A stretch of DNA of 11,054 nt from Euperipatoides rowelli (lineage: Eukaryota; Onychophora; Udeonychophora; Euonychophora; Peripatopsidae): NCBI GenBank assembly GCA_003024985.2, contig PXIH01S0009933.1; one strand, written 5' to 3'. The notes beneath the pieces are model-generated. The model saw only the letters and a list, made by a program, of their open reading frames with translations, searched no databases and had not been told where the DNA came from. Positions 1 through 7,849 of this stretch are shown here, piece by piece (position 1 is the stretch's first letter; each line of letters starts with the position of its first letter). The translations under genes and the position numbers were made by a program.

Positions 1-1040
1 TTTTTTTTTTTTTTTAATGTTTGGAAATGATGCTCTCCAAAAATTGGAAATGATAGGATTGAACCAATAATAATTGCAAAATAAAAATTACAGCTTGAAA
101 TTTTAGTTTAAAAAATAAAACTATTTTATTGTTAATTCTTTCAGACTGGGTTATTTTATGAAGAAGAAAAAAATGTGGTGCATTTTTAGACCTTTAAAAA
201 GTGCATTATATACTGAGGTCAAACTTTGAAAGTCATACTGCCGAGCCACTTGCCCACCTATGACATAGCTAGGGGTCATAAGCACTTTAATAACTACAAA
301 TTTTAATCATAGTGATAATTCGGAATAGCGATAATGACAACATTTTAGAAAGCTTGAATCGATTAAACATTCAAGTTGAACCATATATTTATTCGAACCT
401 ATTTTAGCAGATCATTTAGAATTCACAGAAACTCCACATTCAAGTGAAAGTACCACATTAAATTTGGCAGTCCCAAACAGAACTGATCATCATCAAGGCA
501 ACATAGAAAAAGATTTGTTGTGTCCGAGTATCAAAATTTATTAATTTAGTCCACTCAGGTTTTTCCTTTTTCCATTTTTTATTTATTTTTTATATCTGAA
601 GCGGGATCAGTATGTTATAAACATTTTAATCATAGAGTAGCCTATATACCGTATGGATCAAATTATTCACAACAATTTCTGGCTTGAGCTTTGAGTTTTT
701 TAAGATTATATTAGGTAAATACAGTACTGCATATTAAATTTTATGTAAACCAGATCACAAATAAACAAGTTATGAATTTATTTGCAATCGAGTTTAGGCA
801 TTACACGAGGTAATTTCATTTACAGTATAGCCGCTACTATTATATGAGGTGGATAACAGTAAAAGAAAGAAAAAGTCTCTGAATTTTTAGAAAGTTAATA
901 TGCAAATAATGTTTCACTTCATCAGGAACAAAACTGGTGAAGTTCTAGCATTTTTTACACATTTTTTTTATTTTTACAAATAGCTGCATTTTCACCAGAA
1001 GTGCTATGTATGCTAAGTCACTTGAAAATGATAGTAATCT
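1..1040. other. A+T-rich stretch, nothing recognised
   Basis: I found no coding relic, RNA gene or inverted-repeat element in this stretch. It opens with a 15-base T run at 1-15, which could be the edge of a poly(A)-ended insertion on the minus strand, but the flanking sequence shows no recognisable retroelement. All frames on both strands are interrupted by frequent stops. Confidence 0.6.
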
Positions 1041-1051
1041 AACATAATAAA

Positions 1052-1085
1052 AGGTCAGTTTGGTCATTATTGGTCACTTTGGTCA
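1052..1085 (+). repeat. Four GGTCA half-sites in direct repeat
   Basis: AGGTCA at 1052-1057 is followed by TGGTCA at 1061-1066, 1071-1076 and 1080-1085, all in the same orientation, with spacers of 3, 4 and 3 bases. The hexamer matches the nuclear-receptor half-site, and DR3/DR4 spacings are used by receptor heterodimers. It may equally be a degenerate minisatellite inside the neighbouring CpG-dense repeat. Function is not shown by the sequence. Confidence 0.6.
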
Positions 1086-1101
1086 TGTCGCGCTGCTCAG
1101 C

Positions 1102-1140
1102 CATCTTCGGCGAGCCGATGATGCCGTCATGCCGAAGATG
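1102..1140. repeat. 10-bp perfect inverted repeat in CpG-dense patch
   Basis: catcttcggc at 1102-1111 is the exact reverse complement of gccgaagatg at 1131-1140, with a 19-base loop. The surrounding 1085-1180 segment holds many more CpG dinucleotides than the flanking DNA. On the minus strand an ATG at 1104-1102 in good context opens a 21-codon frame, which is too short to call. This could be a fragment of a repeat element or a small regulatory patch. Confidence 0.6.
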
Positions 1141-1157
1141 TTTTTGCTCTATTTTCT

Positions 1158-1175
1158 GTCCATAGATGTCGCTGT
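1158..1175 (-). repeat. 18-bp motif shared with the 1860-2312 block (inverted copy)
   Basis: The reverse complement of this segment reads acagcgacatctatggac. It matches 16 of 18 bases of each of the two copies at 1893-1910 and 2255-2272, which lie on the plus strand. This suggests that the CpG-dense patch and the repeat block come from the same repeat family inserted in opposite orientations, although 18 bases alone is a short basis. Confidence 0.45.
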
Positions 1176-1189
1176 ATTCGTCATTTTTG

Positions 1190-1855
1190 ATGGGTTTTTA
1201 AACTAGTATAAATAATAAAACAAGCAAAAATAATTGTAAGTGTGTAACAAAGTTTGTAACAAAGATGATGCTGATTGGCTATCTTTGTCAGCTAACAGCT
1301 CGAGTTTAAATCCTGTACAGAATCATCAACAAATTCAAATGCTTTTATAGTCTAATTTGTTTAATTAAAAAAAAATCCAAACAAGCTTTACGACAAATGG
1401 AACAGCACTCTACGTAGAGCATAAATGCTGGAATATACTAAACAGTAACCTACCGCTTAGAAAATATTTAGTCATAAAAATAATCTCGGACCCCTAAAAA
1501 ATTTGAAACCTTTTTTTTTATAATCTCAGATGGAGGGCAGGAATATTCTTAATTTTATCTTTAAATAATTCATTTTTTATGCATTTTTAATTTTTTTTTT
1601 TTTTTTTAGTAAAATTGTCTTTGAAAATAAATAATGCAAAAATAATAATAATAAAAATAATTTCATTTAACCTTTAATTATTTTTTTTTTAAAGTCTCTT
1701 AAGGATTACATTTATTAATTAGGCTAAAATAAATGACTCAAAATGAAAAATCGGCTTTATTTACCAATGATTCAATGATGAAATGGCTCGAATCAAAATG
1801 ACACAAATCGAGGCTCTGGTGTTTAAGTTATAATCCTATATACTAATTGGAATAG
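1190..1855. other. A+T-rich stretch with poly(T)/poly(A) and AAT microsatellite
   Basis: No gene or element is recognised. T runs occur near 1590-1608 and 1681-1690, and an imperfect (AAT)n tract lies near 1640-1660. Confidence 0.6.
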
Positions 1856-1859
1856 ATTG

Positions 1860-2312
1860 TTTTCCGAAGCCGGAAATTTTCCGAAGCCGGTAACAGCACC
1901 ATCTATGAACTATTTTTAGAAACTTTAATGTAACAGGCTTATCGGCCCAGGAACTAAGGATTGAGAGAGAGAGTGGGTGATGCCTGTGTAACTGGCTTAA
2001 AAATGGGATGCCATGATTTGATTGTTTAGAATAAAATGCTCAAGAATCATGATTTGATTGGTGACCATGTAATGGGCTTAGGGTAGTTTAAGCTTAATGA
2101 TGACAACAGAATATCTGTATTGTATTTCCAATGTGGTCTGCTTGAGCCCATCTCCGAGGTCTTGCATACTAGGACACTAGAGAGAGTGAGTGAGTGAGTG
2201 AGTGAGTGATGCCCATGTAACAGGCTTATTCGAAGCCGTGTTCCAAACCAAGTAACAGCGCCATCTAGGAACTATTTTTAGAAAATGTTTGATGCCCTTG
2301 TAATGGGCTTAT
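1860..2312. repeat. Repeat-rich block with direct repeats and a recurring palindrome
   Basis: The block opens with a 17-bp tandem duplication (1860-1876 and 1877-1893, 16 of 17 identical) that contains ccgaagccgg. A longer direct repeat links about 1881-1923 to 2229-2285: both have a cgaagccg core, then acagc(a/g)ccatcta(t/g)gaac and a shared ctatttttagaaa. A palindromic motif, gatgccc-N-tgtaa-NN-ggctta, occurs in whole or part at 1927-1941, 1977-1999, 2061-2080, 2206-2228 and 2290-2311. catgatttgattg is duplicated at 2012-2024 and 2048-2060. No coding capacity, tRNA-like promoter or clean terminal inverted repeats were seen. A non-autonomous mobile element or a decayed satellite is the likely nature. 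Confidence 0.55.
2184..2209. repeat. (GAGT)n microsatellite
   Basis: Six and a half tandem GAGT units run directly into the palindromic motif at 2206-2228. A shorter GA-rich tract (about 1962-1976) sits in the equivalent position before the copy at 1977-1999, so the microsatellite seems to be part of the repeat unit. Confidence 0.85.
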
Positions 2313-2536
2313 TTGCTAGTGAGTACTAATATATTTATTTTAAATTGTAATTTGTCGTATTGATTCGCCATGGAAAAGAAAAACTGATTTTTGTTCACAC
2401 ATTGTTTACTTTCTAAATGTGACATTTACTTTTTTGATAGTAAATTTGATCAATTATGAGATCGTTAAACAGTTTAAGGAATAATCAACTTCCTTTACAT
2501 ATGTGAATCAATGCGAATTCATTCTTGTAGTCTATA
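2312..2536. other. Spacer between repeat block and transposon relic
   Basis: A+T-rich DNA with no recognised feature. Confidence 0.5.
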
Positions 2537-2620
2537 CAGAGTGAGGCAATAAAACCTCCCACATTTCCCGCATCCAGTGTTTTGGCACTAGTGAAGCAGG
2601 GCATATCATAGTGGTGTCTT
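2537..2620 (+). repeat. Left terminal inverted repeat
   Basis: This is the 84-bp left end, paired with 3001-3084. The best conserved parts are the outer caataaaacc, the segment catttcccgcatcca, and catagtggtg at the inner edge. Confidence 0.85.
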
Positions 2621-2691
2621 CAAATAGCCTATGCGGCTATCTATGCCTTACCATTTTATGTACCATCTTGTCTTGCATGTGTGTGCCCCGT

Positions 2692-3002
2692 GCATTAGTT
2701 ATTGAATCATTTACCAAAACATTGCCAATCTGTCAATGCCAAGCAAAAAGCTTTTTCACATCCACTTTGTGCTTTATAGATATTCTGCTGTTCCGGACTG
2801 AAAAACCATATTGGTATGGGTTGTAAATTTCAAGGCTACAGGTTTGGCATTAAAACACAAAACACTTGGAGGACCGTGGATCATTAGGATGCCAGAATAT
2901 GTCATTGATGTGAGACAGTCCATTGTGCAATCACTCAAACATAAAGCTTGTGAATATGCTTCTGCTTTGGGGTAGTCTGATCAAACAGTGAAGAAAATTT
3001 AA
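2692..3002 (+). pseudogene. Broken N-terminal region of an IS630/Tc1/mariner-type transposase
   Basis: Two frames on the plus strand carry the remnant. The first, near 2692-2780, reads ALVIESFTKT and then a CQCQ segment, resembling the first helix region of this family. The second, 2790-3002, reads VPD, a stop (TGA at 2799-2801), KTILVWVVNFKATG, then GGP, RMPEYVIDVRQSIVQS, ASALG, a stop (TAG at 2973-2975) and SDQTVKKI, ending at TAA inside the right TIR. In the family this part binds the TIRs through helix-turn-helix domains, with a GRP-like linker. One frameshift lies between about 2775 and 2790. The catalytic DDE/D domain is absent, so the product could not transpose. Family assignment comes from motif recognition. 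The two stops and the truncation are seen directly. Confidence 0.75.
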
Positions 3003-3084
3003 AACACCACTATGACAAACCCTGCTTCACTATCACCAAACCAGTGGATGCGGGAAATGTAGAAGGTTTTATTGCCTCGCCCTG
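3001..3084 (-). repeat. Right terminal inverted repeat
   Basis: This is the 84-bp right end, the inverted partner of 2537-2620. It cuts off the transposase relic directly after the second helix-turn-helix-like segment, so the internal deletion junction lies at or just before 3001. Confidence 0.85.
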
Positions 3085-3561
3085 TATGTTCATTTTTACT
3101 CTATTTAACCATGTGACAAGCTATAATTGTCTTTCTTGTCTGGAAATGGCTTTCGTCATTTACAGAAAGTTTTCATTTGGTCTTATGTTTTAAGCAGTTG
3201 GACTGGTGAGAGGCAGTTCCAAAAGTCTAACCATCCCTCAAGTCGGGCATCTTAATTTATGGAGCTTTTTATTCTTACCAGCCAAATGCTGACTGACTGT
3301 ACTCTTTATTTTCTAATTGTAAAATAAAAGATTTAAATGGCCGCAAATCAGATCCTGCCTCAAGTTTCTCACTTCAACATTTCTTTGTATAGTATTCAAC
3401 GGAATCCTCATTGCATGCAGGTTACAAGCTGGCAACCCGCAAGGAGGGAAAGGGTTGGGGCTGTGGTTTCAGTAAAAAAAAAAAAAGTATCAAAAATATA
3501 AGGAAGAAGTACCAGACCCCACCTGAATTTTCAGTCTCGGTGCCCCAATTAGGATGTGTGT

Positions 3562-3579
3562 GGGGGGGGGGGGGGAGGG
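3562..3579 (+). repeat. Poly(G) tract
   Basis: Fourteen consecutive G bases, then A and three more G. It is strikingly out of line with the A+T-rich surroundings and prone to slippage or sequencing length error. Confidence 0.9.
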
Positions 3580-3963
3580 CTTACCTTTAACCCCACAAAA
3601 ATATAGTGCTGCTCAGGTGAAGAAATGTTATAAAGTAAAAATAATAATTGTGCTTATCAAAACGATCCTGCAACAATAATATAAATTAGACCTGCCAGTT
3701 AAAAATATATATATATAGATGAGATTTTTAACATTTTTTCAAAATTCATTATGTCTTAATTAGAAATTAACAATCATATTTAATGAGGGTAACAATTATA
3801 AATGTTGAACAATATCATGTGAATAACATAGTATGAACTACATTTTGATACCATCAAGAAATTAGGTGTCACTTGGATACTGTATATCATAATTATGTTT
3901 TTAAAATGTCATCAAAACTATGTAAAGTATTTTCAAATGATTACTTAGAGCAATTTATATGCT

Positions 3964-3992
3964 TAATAAATTATTTGCTTGATAATTTATTA
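3964..3992. repeat. A+T-only perfect hairpin, 11-bp arms
   Basis: taataaattat at 3964-3974 is the exact reverse complement of 3982-3992 across a 7-base loop. The arms hold only A and T, so in DNA this rich in A+T the match may be chance. Confidence 0.5.
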
Positions 3993-4389
3993 TGCACATC
4001 AATTTCAATATTATTTACTAGCGAGCCTGTTCATTATGACAAGATTCTAAAATATTTTAAATTATTACTTACTGTCTAATTAGATCTGGATTAAAATTAA
4101 GTTTTTTTTTTCAATTCAATTCTCTATTTGTGTAGAGCTAAGGTTCGTTTACATATAAGATATCTTAGAAATTTGTTAAACCTAGCAAAACAAACAAAAC
4201 TAAAAAAGTAAATAAAAATCAATTAGAATATTAAACCAAATGATATAAATAAATAAATAAGAATTAATGCACATTGAAATTATCATTATATACATGTATA
4301 GAGGGTAAATGAATATTATCTTAAGATCTTCTCTTATAAACACACAATGAATGTGAGAGTGAAAGTCCAGTCAAGGAAGAGGAAAAAAA

Positions 4390-4488
4390 ATGTCCTCACC
4401 TAAAAATAATTCCAACAGTTTTGAAACTGGGCACACGTACTTAGACGTGTCTAGTGATGAATAATACAACAGTCCTGATGAATCGGAG
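4390..4488 (+). other. Short acidic ORF ending near a donor-like GT; doubtful exon
   Basis: An ATG at 4390-4392 opens 24 codons (MSSPKNN, then LDVSSDE), a TAA at 4462-4464, and then a further acidic, serine-rich run in the same frame (YNSPDESE). GAG followed by GTGAGC at 4486-4494 looks like a 5' splice donor. Acidic N-termini of this kind occur in several transposase families, but nothing diagnostic follows. It is either a fragment of a lost first exon or a chance frame. I do not recognise it. Confidence 0.15.
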
Positions 4489-4508
4489 GTGAGCTTTAGC
4501 GGCAGTGA

Positions 4509-5328
4509 CCTGAAACATGTCACTTTTTTCATTTTTATCTCATAAACTGTAGGTCCTTGTGCTTATTATAATCTGTTCACCATATTTTTCCTTGAGTAAT
4601 TTTTTTTATCATTTGTTTCAGTGGAACAGTTCCAGTTATTGCAGATTTTAATTGTGTTAAGGAAACCTGGCAATAATCAGCATTCTCAAGAAACTATTGA
4701 ATTTCATCCATTAGCCTACTACTGAAACCCAATCATCTTCAGGACGCCCATGTTTGCAGTTATCATCAGAAGGTTGAAGAATGAAGAATCTGTGAAACAG
4801 TTGTGGTGGTACACTCCTTCAGCAGCTACTAAATCACTCACAGTGGACAGGCGAATGTTAACTTCTTTTGCCCACATATCTTTTCTTTCATTTGCCTTAT
4901 TCACAATTTTATATTTCATGCACAGACTTAAAACATCGTATACTGTTCTTCGTCTTTCAATGGGCTTCTTCAATTCCTTTTTCAAGAAATGCTCATCTAT
5001 GAGCTCATTACAAAAAAAAAACATTTTGTTTTGAAGTCAAACACAGGTAATGCTGACAGTCTGAGGGGGGACAGGTACGTTGGAATGTGTTGCAGATGCC
5101 TCTGCAACTTGTTCCTCACGCTGTCTTTTCAGATAAGCTTGTATGGTGTCCGCTCTTGTGTAATTTTTCAGCACAAAGTATGTACTTTTAAAGTTGAAAG
5201 ATGACTAACTTGAGAGCCCTTGTGGTCATTTTTCGCCTGGCTAGCAGCTAACAAGAATCAATTCCTTTTTTACACACCACTGTTACACCTATCCCAGATG
5301 GTTCAAGGATCTCTTCACAAATAAAACA
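4509..5328 (-). pseudogene. Decayed relic of a multi-copy uncharacterised zinc-binding-type protein
   Basis: On the minus strand the relic starts with a C-x2-C pair (CFICEE, Cys codons at 5328-5326 and 5319-5317). It then runs EPSGIGVTVVCKKGID, LLAASQAKNDHKGSQ, LKVHTLC, a TGA at 5170-5168, KNYTRADTIQAYLKRQREE, FDFKTKC, and a slipped A10/T10 run at 5012-5021 before CNELIDEHFLKK. The longest clean segment, to about 4790, includes KPIERRRTVYDV, NERKDMWAKEV, VSDLVAAEGVYHHNC, and is followed by GRPEDD, FLENADYCQVSL, YGEQIII and CFR. The order of these blocks matches, from memory, a family of uncharacterised proteins present in many copies in arthropod genomes. The paired Cys and the YHHNC motif suggest metal binding; this is inference. 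I count about six frameshifts and several stops. Activity is impossible. Function of the family is unknown to me. Confidence 0.6.
5012..5021. repeat. A10 run that breaks a Cys-x-x-Cys segment of the minus-strand relic
   Basis: On the minus strand a Cys codon (5023-5021) lies just before this T10 run and another (5012-5010) just after, but in different frames. Length change in the homopolymer explains the frameshift between FDFKTKC and CNELIDE. Confidence 0.6.
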
Positions 5329-5329
5329 C

Positions 5330-6590
5330 TATCAGTCATTGTGGAACCTGTGGTTAAGAAGAAAAAAAATTTAAACACCAAAAGAAAAACAACTAACATA
5401 AAAATAAATAAATAATATAATAAGTACGCTTCTTTTTTTCTAAAATGCAGGTAAACATGTGATTCATAAATAAATACATATTCCTATAAATACTGCTCAA
5501 TATGAAATGAATATATGTCTGAGGACTGGTATGCTCATGAGAGAAACTCGAACTAAACACTGATCAACTGGAATGTGTAATGAGGAACGGGCGTGACAAA
5601 TTAGGGGACGATCGGTCGGTCTATTGTGTTTGTCAAGGTCAGCTAGGGGTTGAACGGCCACACCCTCTACCTTAAATCCTAAAAAACTGAAACATTCAGT
5701 TCTAGGTTCAATAAATCTACCAAAAAGCTCTATAACTATTACAGATACGAAATAAATTCATGAGATCAATCTTGTAGCAAATTTGTTGTTGTTATTGTTA
5801 TTGTTGTTGTTGTTTTATTTCACTATTAAAAATAATAATACATTCTGACATTGATTTATGCTTACACTAGGTAAAAATTTGAGAAAGGCCTTATCCCTAA
5901 ACATAAGTAGGCCTTTTTAGAATTTGTTGATTGTAATAATAAAAAGTTTAATTTTAAAGGAAAATAAGGGTGCAGGAACTGTTGCTAGGGCACCTTTCTC
6001 ACTCCAATCATCTATAGACAATACAGTAATAATCTGGAAGACTTGTACATTTATTTGAATTCAAATGTGATGGTTCCCAAACACATCCCAAACAAAACAA
6101 AAAATTAATTCAGAATGAACATTAATCGTCTAATAATGCAATTTGTAATGTTAATCGACAGTAAATCCACAGTATAATATCGTAGACAAACTAATGAGAG
6201 TTTAACAGTAATGAAACAGTTTACAATAGGGAAAAAACACATTGCTATGGCCAACAAAACATCAATCACAAGTCATTGGTTAATGCTATCTGCTTAGATA
6301 AACAAAGATTGCTTTATATTAAAGAAATCTCTGTAACTCCACTACTTTTGCTAATGTCAAACAGGACCAAAAATCAATCATGTTACCGGTGCAAGTTTGG
6401 ATGGTCGAAGAAATACAGTAGTTAAAAGATTAATTAAAAAGAAATATAATAAATTATTTACATGTGCAATTTCTATGATAGGCATAGTTTAACCACCATT
6501 CCCACACACATGTACTATAATGTTAACTAATCATTTTATAAAAGGTAAATCCAACACAACTTTAGTATGTTGATAATCATGAGTTTGACA
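5330..6590. other. No gene recognised
   Basis: Both strands were read for coding relics without success. A reverse transcriptase region might have been expected downstream of the gag/protease relic, on the minus strand below about 6590, but no RT motifs are visible. A modest CpG cluster sits at about 5549-5656 and a (TTG/TTA)n microsatellite at 5783-5814. Confidence 0.55.
5783..5814 (+). repeat. (TTG)n/(TTA) microsatellite
   Basis: About ten tandem trinucleotides, mostly TTG with two TTA interruptions. Confidence 0.85.
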
Positions 6591-7791
6591 TGAAAATAAG
6601 TTCAACCAATAGTAGAAAAGAAATTATGTAAGAAATATAAAAATTCACATTTATTCTGATCACATATTGACAATTCACAGTCATATGTAAACATCGAAGC
6701 ATAAAATCCTCTAGGCTCAACACTATTTTAAGGAATTACACCATTGAGAGTTGACTTGCTCTTGAGAATCCAATATGAGCAAAGTAGAAAACTAGTAATC
6801 ATCAAAATACTTGGGTAGCCATAAGAATTGCTAAAAAGGATTAAAAAAATTGACTATTAATAAATTAATATAGTGGAGCATCACACAGGCAGTCATATAA
6901 AGCTCTTTATAATTATATACAAATTTTTCTGGCCATACAGCAATACTATCAAACTTGTTACTAGTTTTTCTCATAATACTACCAAATGACAATGTATAAA
7001 TATCAACATTTTCTGATTCACCATTTGTTTTTAATAACATCGATTTTAGCATAAATGTTATCAAAACCTCTACAAACACACCCAAAATTATTTTAACCAT
7101 TACATTTAGAGCATGTTCTACCATTTATTGGACTTCTCTGAAGAAAATGCAGCAATCTACACCTTGCACATGATCACTGCTTCAGCCTTGGTTGTTCTAA
7201 CTGTGTAAATCACAGTCTTCTACGTGTCTGTTAGTTTTGAACTGCTACCGTGCCTCAGCTGTCCAGGTTTTTATCTGAAAGGGTGCCCTGTTCAGCTAAA
7301 TGACAGCTAGTGACTTTCCTATCTAAAGTTAAGTCACTCTCTCTCAGAAATCTTAATTTTATTTGTTTAAGACCAAAACATCACAACAATTCAATCCTTG
7401 ATTAGGCTGTCACTGAGAACCTCAAATTCACATGACTAGTTTTTAAGCTTTAAGTCCATTATCCATTGGTCAACAGATTCTTCAGAAATTTGAATATGAA
7501 AGAAAAAAAATATGCTGTTCAACCATATGATTTTATTACAAAAAACATCAAATTTTTCCAGGATAAAGCCAAATTGAATTCTATCAGCATCAATCACAAA
7601 CTCAAATGAGTTGTAAATATCGATTACTTGTTCTCCGACCGTATGCAATAAAATACTGCTTTTAATTTAATCAGAACCATTGCTAATTTTCATAACACAT
7701 AATACATATTAAACATCTGTTTCTATTTTCTCCAAATTGCAGGTGCATTGCCTTCAAGGCTTTATTTTCCTGAGGATTCCAGTTTATTCAT
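6590..7791 (-). pseudogene. gag: Ty3/Gypsy-type retrotransposon gag (and probable protease) relic
   Basis: The minus-strand ATG at 7791-7789 opens MNKLESSGK, a stop, SLEGNAPAIWRK, a stop and KQMFNMYYV, matching the tryptophan-rich gag start of Mag/K02A2.6-like Gypsy elements. After a frameshift, 7648-7436 carries HTVGEQVIDIYNSFEF, ILEKFDVFCN and ESVDQWIMDLKLK; the same frame continues past a stop with SCEFEVLSDSLIKD. Another frame gives SDLTLDR and LAEQ. Two nucleocapsid-type zinc knuckles follow at about 7170-7072. The first has C-x2-C-x3-H spacing, but its fourth ligand position is Ser. The second has C-x2-C-x4-[N]-x4-C, with Asn at the His position and a stop inside. Segments below 6900 (TACVM, CELSICDQNKCEF, STIG) may be a decayed protease domain; that is weaker. 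No RT, RNase H or integrase is visible. The element is truncated and inactive. Confidence 0.75.
7072..7170 (-). other. Two damaged CCHC zinc knuckles of the gag relic
   Basis: Minus-strand codons: Cys 7170-7168, Cys 7161-7159, His 7149-7147 and Ser (fourth ligand position) 7134-7132 for the first knuckle; Cys 7113-7111, Cys 7104-7102, Asn (His position) 7089-7087 and Cys 7074-7072 for the second. The knuckles are joined by SPINGRT, and a stop lies at 7095-7093. The tandem arrangement with a short Pro/Gly linker is typical of Mag/K02A2.6-like Gypsy gag. Confidence 0.7.
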
Positions 7792-7815
7792 TTTCAGATG
7801 TTTGATGATTAAAAA

Positions 7816-7849
7816 ATATGGTGTCATCTCACTTTTCCTGACACCATAT
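7816..7849. repeat. 11-bp perfect hairpin over the PBS-like site
   Basis: atatggtgtca at 7816-7826 is the exact reverse complement of tgacaccatat at 7839-7849, with a 12-base loop. The right arm contains most of the primer-binding-site-like sequence, so in element RNA the site could fold back. It may also be coincidence. Confidence 0.65.
7838..7846 (-). other. Primer-binding-site-like sequence (tRNA-Leu type)
   Basis: On the minus strand TGGTGTCAG lies 46 bases upstream of the gag start codon. TGG pairs with the CCA end of a tRNA, and the nine bases match what I recall as the 3' end of tRNA-Leu(CAA), a primer used by several Gypsy elements. The next bases (GAA, then AAGTGAGAT) fit the same tRNA only after a 3-base insertion and one mismatch. 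The position just upstream of gag is what a retrotransposon leader predicts. Confidence 0.5.

Larger units (their letters stand above)
2537..3084 (+). mobile_element. Tc1/mariner-type DNA transposon relic with 84-bp TIRs
   Basis: The two ends are inverted copies of each other. 2537-2620 matches the reverse complement of 3001-3084 at about 71 of 84 positions, by my count. Each end begins CAG(A/G)G(T/C)GAGGCAATAAAA and is flanked by the dinucleotide TA (2535-2536 and 3085-3086), which fits the TA target-site duplication of the IS630/Tc1/mariner superfamily. The interior carries a broken N-terminal transposase segment on the plus strand and no room for the DDE/D catalytic domain. This is therefore an internally deleted, non-autonomous copy. 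The divergence between the two ends suggests it has been immobile for a long time. Confidence 0.85.
3090..4380. other. A+T-rich stretch with simple repeats, no gene
   Basis: No coding relic is recognised. Simple sequences include a G14 run at 3562-3575, an (AT)n tract at about 3705-3717 and (TAAA)n near 4244-4260. A 68-codon open frame at 3873-4079 has no recognisable motif and is best explained as chance. Confidence 0.55.

Noticed and set aside
3873-4079. 68-codon plus-strand open frame
   Set aside because: Composition follows the A+T-rich background, no motif is seen, and it includes an A+T-only hairpin. Chance is sufficient.
4750-5034. 94-codon plus-strand open frame
   Set aside because: It is antisense to the well-supported minus-strand relic and shows no motif of its own.
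4989-5204. 71-codon plus-strand open frame
   Set aside because: It is antisense to the same minus-strand relic, and no family is recognisable.
6831-7124. 97-codon minus-strand open frame
   Set aside because: The zinc knuckles of the gag relic lie in another frame over its first part, and its start is preceded directly by a stop. It is partly a shadow frame. Its later part may overlap the decayed protease region but is not a gene of its own.
7121-7160. Minus-strand polypyrimidine-CAG resembling a 3' splice site
   Set aside because: The sequence encodes the linker region of the gag zinc knuckles, which explains it without splicing.
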